DNA from: Desulfovibrio intestinalis
Lineage (GTDB): Bacteria; Desulfobacterota; Desulfovibrionia; Desulfovibrionales; Desulfovibrionaceae
Reading direction: 5' to 3'
DNA length: 64,000 bases
Assembly: GCF_014202345.1 (NCBI RefSeq)
Contig: NZ_JACHGO010000004.1
Span: 62,001 to 126,000 of the forward strand
The position numbers and the translations under genes were made by a program. The notes below the pieces were generated by a model. It was not told where the DNA came from, did not search any database, and saw nothing but the letters and a program-made list of their open reading frames with translations. This document shows positions 1-10,895 of this stretch, piece after piece. The stretch's first letter is position 1. Every line of letters starts with the position of its first letter.

Positions 1-1779
<1,779 letters not shown>

Positions 1780-1819
1780 AGGGTTATCCTCCATACTGCG
1801 GATGCGGTGTGGTGCAAAA

Positions 1820-1851
1820 CCGACGCCGCTTCCTTACGGATGCGGCGTCGG
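1820..1851 (-). other. Hairpin in rpsG-fusA gap
   Basis: Perfect 10-bp inverted repeat (CCGACGCCGC / GCGGCGTCGG) with a 12-nt loop between rpsG and fusA. There is no T-run after it on the minus strand, so it is more likely an RNA processing, stability or partial attenuation element than a full terminator. Confidence 0.5.
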
Positions 1852-1882
1852 GATACATTCATGAGAAAATAGGGACGGCCTC

Positions 1883-2353
1883 TTACCAGCGGTAATGAGA
1901 GAAGGCCTTGTTGGCATCAGCCATACGGTGGGTATCTTCGCGCTTTTTCACCGCGCCACCGCGCCCGTTGAAAGCATCCAGCAGTTCAGCGGCAAGCTTG
2001 GCAGTCATGCCCTTTTCGCCGCGCGAGCGGGCATAGTTGATGAGCCACCGGATAGACAGCGAAACCTGGCGTTCAGGACGCACTTCCATAGGAACCTGAT
2101 AGGTCGCACCGCCAACGCGGCGAGCCTTGACTTCCATATGGGGCTTCACGTTATCCAGGGCCTTTTCAAAGGCGCGCATGGGATCTTCGCTGGTCTTTTC
2201 GGCCAGGGTTTCCAAAGCGCTGTAGAAAATCTTTTCGGCGGCGCCCTTTTTGCCGTCATACATAAGCCGATTCACGACTTTGGTGACGAGACGGCTGGAA
2301 TAAAGCGGATCGGGCAGCACTTCCCTCTTGGGAACAGGACCTTTACGGGGCAT
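1883..2353 (-). CDS. rpsG: 30S ribosomal protein S7
   Basis: Primary 16S rRNA-binding protein of the small subunit head and usual autoregulator of the str operon. It is 156 residues, the normal bacterial length. It starts [16 protein letters not shown] and carries the S7 signature region around residues 20-50 ([18 protein letters not shown]), then [27 protein letters not shown] and the C-terminal [20 protein letters not shown]. It sits 114 bp after rpsL and about 103 bp before fusA, all on the minus strand, so it is co-transcribed with both. Confidence 0.98.
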   Translation of the reverse strand: MPRKGPVPKREVLPDPLYSSRLVTKVVNRLMYDGKKGAAEKIFYSALETLAEKTSEDPMRAFEKALDNVKPHMEVKARRVGGATYQVPMEVRPERQVSLSIRWLINYARSRGEKGMTAKLAAELLDAFNGRGGAVKKREDTHRMADANKAFSHYRW

Positions 2354-2467
2354 GGGGTTTCTCCTTCATGCGGGTTTCGGCGTCACCAACCCCGCAACGC
2401 GCCGGCGCTCCGCAATAGCGGGCGGCCAGGCGCGCCGCATGGCGCACGCCGTACAATTAATAAAACC

Positions 2468-2839
2468 TTATTTGGGGCGCTTGGCGCCGTACTTGGAACG
2501 ACTCTTGCGACGATCGGCCACACCGGAGGTATCCAGGGTACCGCGTACAATGTGGTAACGCACACCGGGCAAGTCTTTTACACGACCGCCGCGGATGATG
2601 ACCACGGAGTGTTCCTGAAGGTTGTGACCTTCACCGGGGATGTAAGCCGTAACTTCAATGCCGTTGGTCAGGCGCACACGGGCAACCTTACGCAGAGCGG
2701 AGTTAGGCTTTTTAGGGGTGGTGGTGTAAACGCGGGTGCAAACACCACGACGCTGCGGGCAAGCCTGCAGGGCGGGCGTCTTTTTGCGTTTCAGCACGGC
2801 CTTCCGCTCAATGCGGATAAGCTGGTTAATAGTGGGCAT
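2468..2839 (-). CDS. rpsL: 30S ribosomal protein S12
   Basis: Decoding-centre protein of the 30S subunit, 123 residues. It shows the invariant [18 protein letters not shown] and [20 protein letters not shown] blocks and the C-terminal [11 protein letters not shown]. The lysines that are changed in streptomycin-resistant mutants (in PKKPNS and GRVKDLPG) are the wild-type residues here. It is the first gene of the str operon, with a sigma-70-like promoter about 55 bp upstream and a GGAGAG ribosome site before the ATG. Confidence 0.98.
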   Translation of the reverse strand: MPTINQLIRIERKAVLKRKKTPALQACPQRRGVCTRVYTTTPKKPNSALRKVARVRLTNGIEVTAYIPGEGHNLQEHSVVIIRGGRVKDLPGVRYHIVRGTLDTSGVADRRKSRSKYGAKRPK

Positions 2840-2892
2840 TCTTTCTCTCCATATTGGAATATTGCTCTAAACTAAATCCTAAAAGAGGACAG

Positions 2893-2921
2893 GTCATAGC
2901 CTGCCTGTTAAGAACTGTCAA
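2893..2921 (-). promoter_or_regulatory. Sigma-70-type promoter of the str operon
   Basis: Read on the minus strand the segment is TTGACA, 17 nt, then TATGAC, with the probable start of transcription near 2886 and a leader of about 47 nt before rpsL. The -35 box is perfect and the spacing is optimal; the -10 box is a moderate match. Confidence 0.55.
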
Positions 2922-3006
2922 TAGCGCCACAGCATTGAATGCCGTGGTTTCTTTTTCTGGAAAAGCAGAAAAAACATGTTTTTGCAGCCTGTTGCCGCCA
3001 GTCAAT

Positions 3007-3351
3007 TTAATGCGGCATGGACCCAGAAAAAAAATGTATGACAAGAACGCCCATCACAATAAGGCCGAGGCCAAGACAGGCGGCCATGTCCAGCTTTTGC
3101 CCAAAAAGGGCAAAACCCATAACGGAAACAATGACAATGCCAATGCCACTCCAGATGCCGTACGATATGCCCATAGGCACCACCTTGAGCACCTGCGCCA
3201 GCAGGTAGAACGAGATGCCGTATCCGCTCAGGGCAGCCACGGTGGGCACAATGCGGCTCATACCGTTGGACTGCTTGAGGCAGGCCGTAGCCACCACTTC
3301 AAGCAGGATGGCGCCGCCCAGTTGCAGGTAGGCTATATTGGCGGGACTCAT
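3007..3351 (-). CDS. Small multidrug resistance (SMR/EmrE-SugE type) transporter
   Basis: Four-helix inner membrane antiporter of the SMR family, 114 residues (usual 105-115). Helix 1 carries the essential membrane-embedded glutamate (E18 in GGAILLEVVATACLKQSNG). The family motif YGIWSGIGIV lies in helix 3, and the last helix ends near residue 108. Family members export cationic compounds or guanidinium by proton exchange; the substrate cannot be read from sequence. It stands alone between rpsL and valS. The ATG follows a weak GAGAG ribosome site. Confidence 0.85.
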   Translation of the reverse strand: MSPANIAYLQLGGAILLEVVATACLKQSNGMSRIVPTVAALSGYGISFYLLAQVLKVVPMGISYGIWSGIGIVIVSVMGFALFGQKLDMAACLGLGLIVMGVLVIHFFSGSMPH

Positions 3352-3507
3352 ACTTCACTCTCTCACAGGCAGAGTCTGACACGATCTGGGTTACAAAATT
3401 CTTACAATCCACAAACTTTTACGAGCCATGCGCCTGTTGGGGCAGATTACTCTGCTGCAACCACAGGCGGACAATATACGTCACGCTTGCTATGGAGTTT
3501 GCCCGTG

Positions 3508-3540
3508 CAAAAAGCAGCCGTGCAGCTTGCGCGGCTGCCT
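3508..3540 (-). terminator. Intrinsic terminator downstream of valS
   Basis: On the minus strand a GCAGCCG / CGGCTGC stem is followed at once by TTTTT. It lies about 195 nt past the valS stop and upstream of the SMR gene, so it separates the two transcripts. The 383-bp gap between the SMR start and the valS stop holds nothing else I can support. Confidence 0.6.
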
Positions 3541-3734
3541 TTGCCTTGCAGGGCCGGAAGCTGCCAATAGCTGCGATACCGTCTGCAAAACTGGTTTTGA
3601 CGCGCCAAGGGCACGCCAATGCAGAGGCTTGCTGGCAAAGACGGGGAAAGGGATCGCACGGCCATCCCCTGCGGCAAAGCTCGCCGGGTCAAACCGCGCG
3701 CGCCCTTTCCCGTAATGTTTTTACCTTGCCGGAA

Positions 3735-6401
3735 TTATTCCTCGCTCAAGGCCTCGGCAAAACGGGCGCGCAGCGCCTCCAGCTTGGCCTTGGCATCCAG
3801 CAGTTTTCCGGCGCGTTCACGCTCACGCTCAACCACATCGGCGGGCGCGCGGCTCACAAAGCTTTCATTACTGAGCTTCATGTTGACGCCCACAATGTCT
3901 TTTTCAAGCTTGGTCAGTTCCTTGTCCAGACGAACCAGCTCACCGTTGAGGTCCACGGCTCCGCGCAGGGGCACGATAACCTGGCAACCTTCAACCACGG
4001 CCGAGGCCGAAGCCTTGGGCGCGGACACGTCGGCACCGACGGTAAGCCCGTCAAGGCGAGCCAGGGTAAGAATAAGATCGCGGTTTTCTTCCAGCAGGCT
4101 CTGCTGAACCGCATCCACCGGGTGCAGCATCAGGCTGACGCGGTGAGCGGGGCTGATGCCCAGTTCAGCCTTGATGGTGCGAACGGCGACGATCACGCCC
4201 TGAATAAGCTCCATGCTGGCAGCTTCCGCAGGACGCACGCAGGCAGGACGCAGCACCGGGTACAGCTCGCGGGCCAGGTCAGTGGCTTTTTCGCCAGCAG
4301 GCACAGGCAGCGCGGCCCATATTTCGGCAGTGACAAAGGGCATGATGGGATGCAACAGCAAGAGAATTTCACGCAGGGCCACCCACAGCACGTACTGGGC
4401 CGCAGCCTTGCGTTGCTCGTCTTCGCTGTACATATCGGGCTTGATCAGCTCAAGATACCAGTCGCAGAACTCGTTCCACAGGAACTTGTAGCCCAGCTGG
4501 GCCGCATCGTTAAAGCGGTAGTCCGTGAGGGCCTGATCCATTTCCAGCTTGACCGTCTCAAGCCTGTGCAGCAGCCACTGGTGGTGCAGCCCCTGAACGC
4601 TGCCAAGGTCCACATGGGCCGGAGCTTCTTCAGGCAGGTTCATGAGGGCGAAGCGGGCTGCGTTCCAGAGCTTGTTGACAAAGTGGCGGTAGCCTTCAAT
4701 GCGCTCTTCTGAAAGGCGGATGTCGCGTCCCATAGCCGCAAAGGCCGTTAGGGTGAAACGCAGGGAGTCGCAGCCGTATTTGTCGATCATTTCCAGCGGA
4801 TTGATGACATTCCCCGTGGACTTGGACATCTTGCGGCCCGAAGCGTCGCGCACCAGCGCATGCAGATACACGTCGGCAAAGGGCGGCTTGCCCATAAAGT
4901 GGATGCCCATCATCATCATGCGGGCCACCCAGAAGAATATGATGTCAAAGCCAGTCACCAGCACGGACGTGGGGTACCAGCGGTGCAGTTCCTTGGTATC
5001 AGAAGGCCAGCCCATAGTGGAGAACGGCCAGAGAGCCGACGAGAACCAGGTGTCCAGCACGTCCTCGTCCTGCTTGAGGCTGGCACTGCCGCAGTGCGGG
5101 CAAACGTCCGGGGCTTCTTCGGCCACGATAAGCTGACTGCACGCCTCGCAGGTCCAGGCGGGAATGCGGTGCCCCCACCAGATCTGGCGGCTGATGCACC
5201 AGTCGCGGATGTTATCCAGCCAGTGATTGTACGTCTTGAGCCAGTTTTCAGGCAAGATGCGGGTCGTTTCGGGCACAGCGGCGCGGGCGGCAGGGGCCAT
5301 TTTGGTGGCGGCCACAAACCACTGGGTCGACACATGCGGTTCCACAACCGTATGGCAGCGGTAGCAGTGCCCCACGGCGTGATCCAGCTCTTCAATGCCT
5401 TCAAGCTGTCCGGCGGCCTCAATATCGGCCACGATTTTTTCGCGGCAGGCTTCCTTGGTCAGACCTTCATAAATTCCGGCTTCGGCCTTCATGATGCCGT
5501 TTTCGTCAATGGCCTGAATAAAGAGCAGGTCGTGCTTTTTGCCGAGCATCCAGTCGTTGTGGTCGTGGCTGGGTGTCACCTTGAGCGCGCCCGTGCCGAA
5601 TTCGCGGTCCACATAGGCATCGGCAATGACGGGAATTTCGCGTCCAAGCACGGGCACAAGCGCCGTCTTGCCTACCATGTGGGCGTAGCGCTCGTCTTCA
5701 GGGTGCACGCAAATGGCCGTGTCGCCAGGGATGGTTTCAGGCCGCGTGGTGGCAATGGTGATGGAACCGGAGCCGTCTTTCAGAAGGTAGCGCACCTTCC
5801 AGAGTTTGCCCCTGCTCTGCTCGTGTTCCACTTCGTCATCGGCCAGGGCCGTATGGCAGCGGGAGCACCAGTTGATGATATAATCGCCCTTATAAATAAG
5901 GTCTTCGTTGTAAAGCTGCACAAAAACCTTGCGCACGGCGGCAGAAAGGCCTTCGTCCATAGTGAAACGCAGGCGCGACCAGTCAACGGAAGCACCCAGC
6001 GCGCGAATTTGATCAAGAATGCGGTGACCGTAGTCTTCACGCCATTCCCACACGCGGTCGATAAAAGCCTCACGGCCAAGATCTTTGCGGCCCTTGCCTT
6101 CCTTGGCCAGAGCGCGCTCAACCACGTTCTGCGTGGCAATGCCCGCGTGGTCGGTACCGGGCACCCACAGCACATTTTTGCCCTTCTGGCGGGCATGACG
6201 GCAAAGCACGTCGATAAGCGTGACGTTGAGGGCATGACCGATGTGTAGCGCGCCAGTGACGTTTGGCGGCGGAATAACTATGGAATAAGGCTCGCCAGGG
6301 GCGTCCGGGTCAGGCGTGAAGGTCTTGTCTTCTTCCCAGTGTTTGCACCACCGGGCTTCCACGTCATGGGGCTCATAGCCCTTGGGGAGGGTATCCGCCA
6401 T
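3735..6401 (-). CDS. valS: Valyl-tRNA synthetase
   Basis: Charges tRNA-Val. It is 888 residues, normal for bacterial ValRS. The class I signatures are present: HIGH at 53-56 inside PPNVTGALHIGHALNV, and KMSKS in GRKMSKSTGN. Two CxxC-type pairs, CSRC and then CEAC...CPHC, probably bind zinc. The editing (CP1) domain lies between them and the anticodon-binding domain follows KMSKS. The last roughly 70 residues form the charged coiled-coil arm typical of ValRS (LDKELTKLEKDIVGVNMKLS). It is monocistronic, divergent from the next gene to the right. Confidence 0.98.
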   Translation of the reverse strand: MADTLPKGYEPHDVEARWCKHWEEDKTFTPDPDAPGEPYSIVIPPPNVTGALHIGHALNVTLIDVLCRHARQKGKNVLWVPGTDHAGIATQNVVERALAKEGKGRKDLGREAFIDRVWEWREDYGHRILDQIRALGASVDWSRLRFTMDEGLSAAVRKVFVQLYNEDLIYKGDYIINWCSRCHTALADDEVEHEQSRGKLWKVRYLLKDGSGSITIATTRPETIPGDTAICVHPEDERYAHMVGKTALVPVLGREIPVIADAYVDREFGTGALKVTPSHDHNDWMLGKKHDLLFIQAIDENGIMKAEAGIYEGLTKEACREKIVADIEAAGQLEGIEELDHAVGHCYRCHTVVEPHVSTQWFVAATKMAPAARAAVPETTRILPENWLKTYNHWLDNIRDWCISRQIWWGHRIPAWTCEACSQLIVAEEAPDVCPHCGSASLKQDEDVLDTWFSSALWPFSTMGWPSDTKELHRWYPTSVLVTGFDIIFFWVARMMMMGIHFMGKPPFADVYLHALVRDASGRKMSKSTGNVINPLEMIDKYGCDSLRFTLTAFAAMGRDIRLSEERIEGYRHFVNKLWNAARFALMNLPEEAPAHVDLGSVQGLHHQWLLHRLETVKLEMDQALTDYRFNDAAQLGYKFLWNEFCDWYLELIKPDMYSEDEQRKAAAQYVLWVALREILLLLHPIMPFVTAEIWAALPVPAGEKATDLARELYPVLRPACVRPAEAASMELIQGVIVAVRTIKAELGISPAHRVSLMLHPVDAVQQSLLEENRDLILTLARLDGLTVGADVSAPKASASAVVEGCQVIVPLRGAVDLNGELVRLDKELTKLEKDIVGVNMKLSNESFVSRAPADVVERERERAGKLLDAKAKLEALRARFAEALSEE

Positions 6402-6439
6402 CTTGCATTCTCCGTAAAAGGCGGCAATAGTGCAGCACT

Positions 6440-8062
6440 ATGCATGCTGCTCAGCCAATCTGTATTTTATGGGATTCGTCCCACATCTGGGGCCTCATGG
6501 CCTGGCGCGCTGTTCGCGCGATGGGACTGCCCTGCCGCCTGGTTAAGGGACAAGAAATAGCGCAAGGCGTTCTTTTAGGCAAGCCGCCCCGTTCTCAGGC
6601 CTCTGGCCAGAGCCAACGGGTTGCGCCCGCAGACAAAAATTCGGGTGGCCGCGCCGCCCTGCTGCTGGTTCCCGGCGGCAATGCGCGCCTCAAGGCTGCC
6701 GGATTGGGCGACGCGGGAAGGGATGCCGTACGTCAGTGGATGGAAGCTGGCGGCAATTATCTGGGATTTTGCGGCGGGGCCGGGTTGGCCCTGAGCCATG
6801 CCGCACCCCAGGAAGGCCTTGGCATCTGCCCCTGGTCACGGGCGGCCTACCCTGAAAGACTGCACCACCTCATTTCGGGCCATACGCGGGTGCGCCTGCT
6901 CAAGGGCGACGAGTTTTCCTTTTGCCCGCAGGAGCGCGCAGAAAGCAGCACAACAACAAACGCCCCGGCAGCAGACAGCGCCTCCAGCCCATGCGGCTGT
7001 AGCGCCCGTGCGGCGGCCTCGTCACCGGGCGGAGCATCAGCCGCCGAGGCTGCTCCCGCGTTTGTCCCGGCCTCTGAAACAACCCCGCGCGCGGCCCTTG
7101 CATCAACTTCAGCCCCTGCATCTGGCACGAAGTCTGCGCCAGCGCTTGAAAAATCCAGCGCATGCCCGAGCCAACGCCAGAACCAGCCGTCAATGGACCC
7201 CCCCCATGCCCCCAGTCTGCCCGTGTGGTGGCCGGGGCGCTTCGCCGCCGAAGAGAACCCGCAGGTGCGCGTTCTGGCGGCCTACGATGCGCCCGATGCC
7301 GATTTCTGGCTGGCCGACCTGCCCTTGCAGAGCATACCGCCGCACATATTTGAACAGTGGCAGAGCTTGTACGGCGTCAATCTTTCGGCAGATTTTCTTA
7401 AAGGCCAGCCCCTTGTGGTCAGCGGTGAATACGGCCAGGGACGCTATGTGCTGAGTTATTCCCATCTTGAAACGCCGCACAGCCCCGACGCCAACTTGTG
7501 GCTGGCCCAACTGCTGCAACAGCTCACAGGGCTGGAGCCATCCCGCGCCGACGTGCCGCTGTGGCAATTGCGCCACCCCTGCCATGCCTGGCCGGAAGGC
7601 AGCCGCAGCGCCGCCCTGCTGGACGCTTTGCGCCACATGCGCGGCCTGCTGGATCTGGCCGTTGAGCACCACCTCTTTTTTGGCCGCACCCACTGGCTGT
7701 GGGGCTGGCGCACGGGCCTGCCGGGGGCTGCCTGCAACAATCTGCACGCTGCCCTGTGTACGGCTGCCAGCCTTGCGCCCTCGCCTGCGGCACTGGCCTA
7801 CTGGCAAGAAGTGGAGCCGCATTTCAGCAAGCTGGCCGACCTCTTCGCCGCCGGGGCCGAAGGGTATTTTCTGGCTTGCCGTCTAGCCGAGACCCTGCAT
7901 CCCACATTGCCGGACGCCGTGGACAGGCACGGCCTGGACCATCAGAGGCAGGCGCTTTTCGGCCATCCAATGAGCGGCGGCGGCCTGATGGAAGAGTTGC
8001 TGGATATTACGGAAGAGCTGATTTTTCTGTCGCAGGATGCAACCCCCTGCGACCTCCAGTGA
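6440..8062 (+). CDS. BPL_N / class I glutamine amidotransferase-like domain protein
   Basis: A 540-residue protein whose first 160 residues resemble the N-terminal domain seen in some biotin-protein ligases: WDSSHIWGL at the start, LLLVPGGNARLK near 74-85 and the nucleophile-elbow-like FCGGAGLAL at 110-118 (Cys111). A low-complexity Ala/Ser/Pro/Thr segment (about 166-258) interrupts the domain, which resumes as VWWPGRFAAEE...VLAAYDAPDADFW and GEYGQGRYVLSYSHLETPHSPDANLWL. The C-terminal 180 residues are helical and unrecognised. No ligase catalytic domain is present. It is divergent from valS with a short leader; no clear ribosome site precedes this ATG, so the true start may be slightly different. 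Substrate unknown. Confidence 0.75.
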   Translation: MHAAQPICILWDSSHIWGLMAWRAVRAMGLPCRLVKGQEIAQGVLLGKPPRSQASGQSQRVAPADKNSGGRAALLLVPGGNARLKAAGLGDAGRDAVRQWMEAGGNYLGFCGGAGLALSHAAPQEGLGICPWSRAAYPERLHHLISGHTRVRLLKGDEFSFCPQERAESSTTTNAPAADSASSPCGCSARAAASSPGGASAAEAAPAFVPASETTPRAALASTSAPASGTKSAPALEKSSACPSQRQNQPSMDPPHAPSLPVWWPGRFAAEENPQVRVLAAYDAPDADFWLADLPLQSIPPHIFEQWQSLYGVNLSADFLKGQPLVVSGEYGQGRYVLSYSHLETPHSPDANLWLAQLLQQLTGLEPSRADVPLWQLRHPCHAWPEGSRSAALLDALRHMRGLLDLAVEHHLFFGRTHWLWGWRTGLPGAACNNLHAALCTAASLAPSPAALAYWQEVEPHFSKLADLFAAGAEGYFLACRLAETLHPTLPDAVDRHGLDHQRQALFGHPMSGGGLMEELLDITEELIFLSQDATPCDLQ

Positions 8063-8306
8063 GGGATTGAGCCAAACGTGCGCGCACTCCCTTTCTGAAA
8101 CGATTCAGGCAAAGAACAGCCCGGTTCGACCGAAAGTGTGTAAAAGCTCTTATGCCAGCACGCCCTGAAAGCAGATACCGCGCGCATTTCAGCAGCGCCT
8201 GCAATCAGGCCCGTTCAGCCCGCTGGTGTTGCTGGCGATACACCGTATGTAAGGTTCTTGTAGTACAAGACAGGTCTGTAATCAGCCCACGAACATAAAC
8301 CACGGC

Positions 8307-9005
8307 ATGACTATGTTTGCATTTGACTTGGGCCGCATCGGCTATCTTGACGCCTTTGCCCTGCAAGAGCAGGTGCAGGCGTGGGTACAGGCGGGCGGGG
8401 ACGACGTCCTGCTTGTGCTGGAGCACCCGCCCACCGTGAGCGTGGGCAAAAACTCCGGCGCGGAAAATGTGCCGCCCCACCTTGAAGCCCTGTGCAAGGG
8501 CCATGTGGATGTGGTGCACAGCACCAGAGGCGGCAACGTGACCTGCCATTTTCCCGGCCAGCTGGTGGCCTACCCCATTATCAACCTGAAAAAACGTTCT
8601 GGCGGCATTCGCGCGTATGTGCACGACCTTGAAGAGGCTGCCATACACATGCTGGCATCTTTTCAGGTAGACGCCGCACGGCGCGAGGGCTTTCCCGGCG
8701 TGTGGACAGAAGGCAGAAAAATCGCCTCGCTGGGCATTGCCGTAAAAAGATACATCACCATGCACGGTCTGGCCCTCAACGTGGCCGAAGATCTTTCTCT
8801 TTTTAATTTTGTCACGCCCTGCGGGCTGGACGGCGTTTCAGCCACGTCCATCGCCAGAGAATCCGCACAGGCCGCGCCCCAAATGGATGCGGTCAAGCTG
8901 GCGTTCATCAAAGAATTTTACGCCGTTTTTCAGCCCGCTGCCCACGGGGAGCCGCCCGTCATGCAGCCAGGGCACAGGCTTATGACATTGCTTCACAGCG
9001 CATAA
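8307..9005 (+). CDS. lipB: Octanoyl-[acyl carrier protein] transferase (lipoate biosynthesis)
   Basis: Transfers octanoyl groups from ACP to lipoyl domains, the first step of endogenous lipoate synthesis. It has 232 residues. Family motifs are visible: LVLEHPPTVSVGKNSG, the RGG...CHFPGQLVAYPI block near 74-90, the catalytic lysine in GRKIASLGI (K138) and the acyl-accepting cysteine in FVTPCGLDGVSATS (C172). The gene ends 12 bp before lipA and the two are clearly one operon. The start has only a weak ribosome site; the in-frame Met at residue 3 is an alternative. Confidence 0.95.
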   Translation: MTMFAFDLGRIGYLDAFALQEQVQAWVQAGGDDVLLVLEHPPTVSVGKNSGAENVPPHLEALCKGHVDVVHSTRGGNVTCHFPGQLVAYPIINLKKRSGGIRAYVHDLEEAAIHMLASFQVDAARREGFPGVWTEGRKIASLGIAVKRYITMHGLALNVAEDLSLFNFVTPCGLDGVSATSIARESAQAAPQMDAVKLAFIKEFYAVFQPAAHGEPPVMQPGHRLMTLLHSA

Positions 9006-9017
9006 AGGACGGAAAAA

Positions 9018-9905
9018 GTGAACTGCAAAACCTCCGCCACCGCCCCTTGCGGCGCTGGCACGCAAAAGCCTCTGCGCATGCCCCCCTGGCTGCGCCGCCC
9101 CCTTGCCTCGGACAAGCGTTTTTTCACCACCACAGGTCTGGTGGATGATCTTGGCCTTTTCACCGTGTGCAAGGCGGCCAACTGCCCCAACAGGCAAGAA
9201 TGCTATTCTTCGGGCACAGCCACATTTTTGATTCTGGGCGAAACCTGCACGCGCAACTGCCGCTTCTGCAACATCCACCCCGGCCAGACCGCCGCGCCCA
9301 GCCCTGACGAACCGGAGCGCGTGGCTAAGGCGGCTCTTGCCCTGGGGCTCAAGCACATTGTCATAACGTCCGTCACGCGGGATGATCTGGAAGACGGCGG
9401 CGCGGAGCACTTTGCCCTCACCATTGCAGCCGTCAGAAGCGCGTTGCCCAAAAGCAGCATCGAGGTGCTCATTCCCGATTTTCAGGGCAATGAAGCTGCC
9501 CTGCGCACAGTCATGACCGCCGCGCCCGACATTATCAATCACAACGTGGAAACCCATCCGGCCCTGTACAGCAGCGTGCGGCCTCAAGCCCGCTACGAGC
9601 AGAGCCTTGAACTGCTGCGCCGCGTGCATGCGGCAGGTCGTGTGGCAAAAAGCGGCCTTATGGTGGGATTGGGCGAAACGGACGATCAGGTGCGGCAGGT
9701 GGTGGACGACCTGCACGCGGCGGGCTGTTCCATCATCACCATCGGCCAGTATCTGCCGCCGAGCAAGGAACACCACCCGCTTGACCGCTATGTGACGCCG
9801 GAACAGTTTGAAGCCTATGCCGCTTACGGAAAATCCCTCGGCGTAAAGCATGTCTTTTCCGGCCCGCTGGTGCGCAGCAGTTATCAGGCAGGGAGTTTCA
9901 TTTAA
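9018..9905 (+). CDS. lipA: Lipoyl synthase (radical SAM)
   Basis: Inserts two sulfur atoms into octanoyl groups on lipoyl domains. It has 295 residues, starting at a GTG 12 bp after lipB with AAGGACGG upstream. The auxiliary 4Fe-4S ligands are in CKAANCPNRQEC (C51, C56, C62) and the radical SAM cluster in CTRNCRFC (C77, C81, C84). The conserved C-terminal RSSYQAG supplies the serine ligand known from the family. Other landmarks are NHNVETHPALY and SGLMVGLGET. A long hairpin terminator follows about 25 bp after the stop. Confidence 0.97.
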   Translation: MNCKTSATAPCGAGTQKPLRMPPWLRRPLASDKRFFTTTGLVDDLGLFTVCKAANCPNRQECYSSGTATFLILGETCTRNCRFCNIHPGQTAAPSPDEPERVAKAALALGLKHIVITSVTRDDLEDGGAEHFALTIAAVRSALPKSSIEVLIPDFQGNEAALRTVMTAAPDIINHNVETHPALYSSVRPQARYEQSLELLRRVHAAGRVAKSGLMVGLGETDDQVRQVVDDLHAAGCSIITIGQYLPPSKEHHPLDRYVTPEQFEAYAAYGKSLGVKHVFSGPLVRSSYQAGSFI

Positions 9906-9930
9906 TATTTTGTGGGAGGTAGAGTGTTTT

Positions 9931-9970
9931 GTGGGGGAGGGACCCTTTTGTAAAAGGATCCCTCCCCCAC
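9931..9970 (+). terminator. Long terminator-type hairpin after lipA
   Basis: GTGGGGGAGGGACCCTTTT pairs with AAAAGGATCCCTCCCCCAC (18 of 19 positions). It is the end of the lipBA transcript. Near-identical hairpins follow the reductase gene (27542) and flxA (41684), making a small family. Confidence 0.7.
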
Positions 9971-10175
9971 GCCCCCACCCCCTAAAACTTTTATTTTTTG
10001 TATAGCACGAAGCTTTCTGATTCGAAGCGGCCAGAGGCGGGGTTTAAGAGACGGCGATCTTCAGGCATCACGCGATCTCAAAAGTATCATGCTCTCGCGC
10101 TGCGGGGCAGGCATCTGCTGCCGCGAACATGCCACAGGCGGCATCCGCGCCACGGTGCTGTCGTCTGTGTAGGAA

Positions 10176-10203
10176 TTGACATTTTGCGCCAAGGGAATAA
10201 GCT
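10176..10203 (+). promoter_or_regulatory. Probable promoter of the fluoride operon
   Basis: A perfect TTGACA at 10176 is followed after 16-17 nt by a weak -10 (TAAGCT). The predicted start of transcription is near 10210, exactly where the first paired region of the fluoride aptamer begins. Confidence 0.5.
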
Positions 10204-10210
10204 TACTTAA

Positions 10211-10256
10211 CGGGGATGGAGTTCCCCTTGAACCGCATTTGCTGATAACTCCTATC
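10211..10256 (+). promoter_or_regulatory. Fluoride riboswitch aptamer (crcB motif)
   Basis: The segment reads GGGGATGGAGTTCCCC, then AACCGC, then GCTGATAACTCCTA. It matches the conserved core of the crcB RNA motif: GATGG-N-GTTC in the first stem, the AACCGC strand, and the CTGATGA/AACNCCTA strand that closes the pseudoknot. It lies about 240 nt before crcB and is directly followed by a terminator, the usual fluoride ON-switch design: fluoride binding stabilises the aptamer and lets transcription continue into the fluoride resistance genes. Confidence 0.93.
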
Positions 10257-10285
10257 ACTGCTTCGGCGTTGGTAGGTATTTTTTT

Positions 10286-10320
10286 AGGTAACCACGCCCA
10301 AGGGTGTAGTTACCTTTTTT
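10286..10320 (+). terminator. Terminator expression platform of the fluoride riboswitch
   Basis: AGGTAACCACGCCC pairs with GGGTGTAGTTACCT (one mismatch, one wobble) and is followed by six T. It starts 30 nt after the aptamer, the right place for fluoride-controlled antitermination. Confidence 0.85.
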
Positions 10321-10495
10321 CATTGGAGCATCCCATGTTGCAAACTACCATGCCTGACTGGAGCACGCCTGTAACAACAGGAGCATATTTCCAACACACT
10401 GTAATACTAAATCCATCGTCAGTGCGGTGCGCCACGGGTACACATCAGGCGCAACCAGTTTGTATGCGCGGCAATGCGAACAGGAGCATTTTCAT

Positions 10496-10885
10496 ATGCT
10501 GAAATCAGTAATTGCCATAAGTGTGGGAGCATCCGCTGGCTCGGTTCTGCGCTGGGGGCTGGGGCTTATGCTCAATGCCTTGTTTCCGCCCATCCCTATG
10601 GGAACGCTTGTGGCCAACCTTATCGGGGGATACTGCATCGGCCTGGCCATCAGTTTTTTCGATTTTTTTCCTGCCTTGCCCCCAGAGTGGCGGTTACTGT
10701 GCATTACCGGATTTTTGGGCGGGCTGACGACGTTTTCCACATTTTCCGCAGAGGTGACCGTTCTGTTGCAGCAACAGCGTCTTGTTATGGCAGTGGGCGC
10801 AATTGCGCTGCACGTCTTCGGCTCCCTGTTGATGACGCTTTTGGGAATCGCCACATTCGCCCTGTTCAAAAACCTGCATGCTTAG
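10496..10885 (+). CDS. crcB: Fluoride ion channel CrcB/Fluc
   Basis: Small dual-topology fluoride channel, 129 residues with four helices. It starts [20 protein letters not shown] and contains the conserved [15 protein letters not shown] with the key Asn, and the phenylalanine-box motif [14 protein letters not shown] chose the ATG at 10496 because CAGGAGC lies 8 bp upstream and the channel domain begins there; an upstream in-frame ATG would add 23 unlikely residues. The function as a fluoride exporter is strongly supported by the riboswitch upstream. The stop codon overlaps the ribosome site of the next gene. Confidence 0.95.
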   Translation: MLKSVIAISVGASAGSVLRWGLGLMLNALFPPIPMGTLVANLIGGYCIGLAISFFDFFPALPPEWRLLCITGFLGGLTTFSTFSAEVTVLLQQQRLVMAVGAIALHVFGSLLMTLLGIATFALFKNLHA

Positions 10886-10895
10886 GAGGTCGCCC

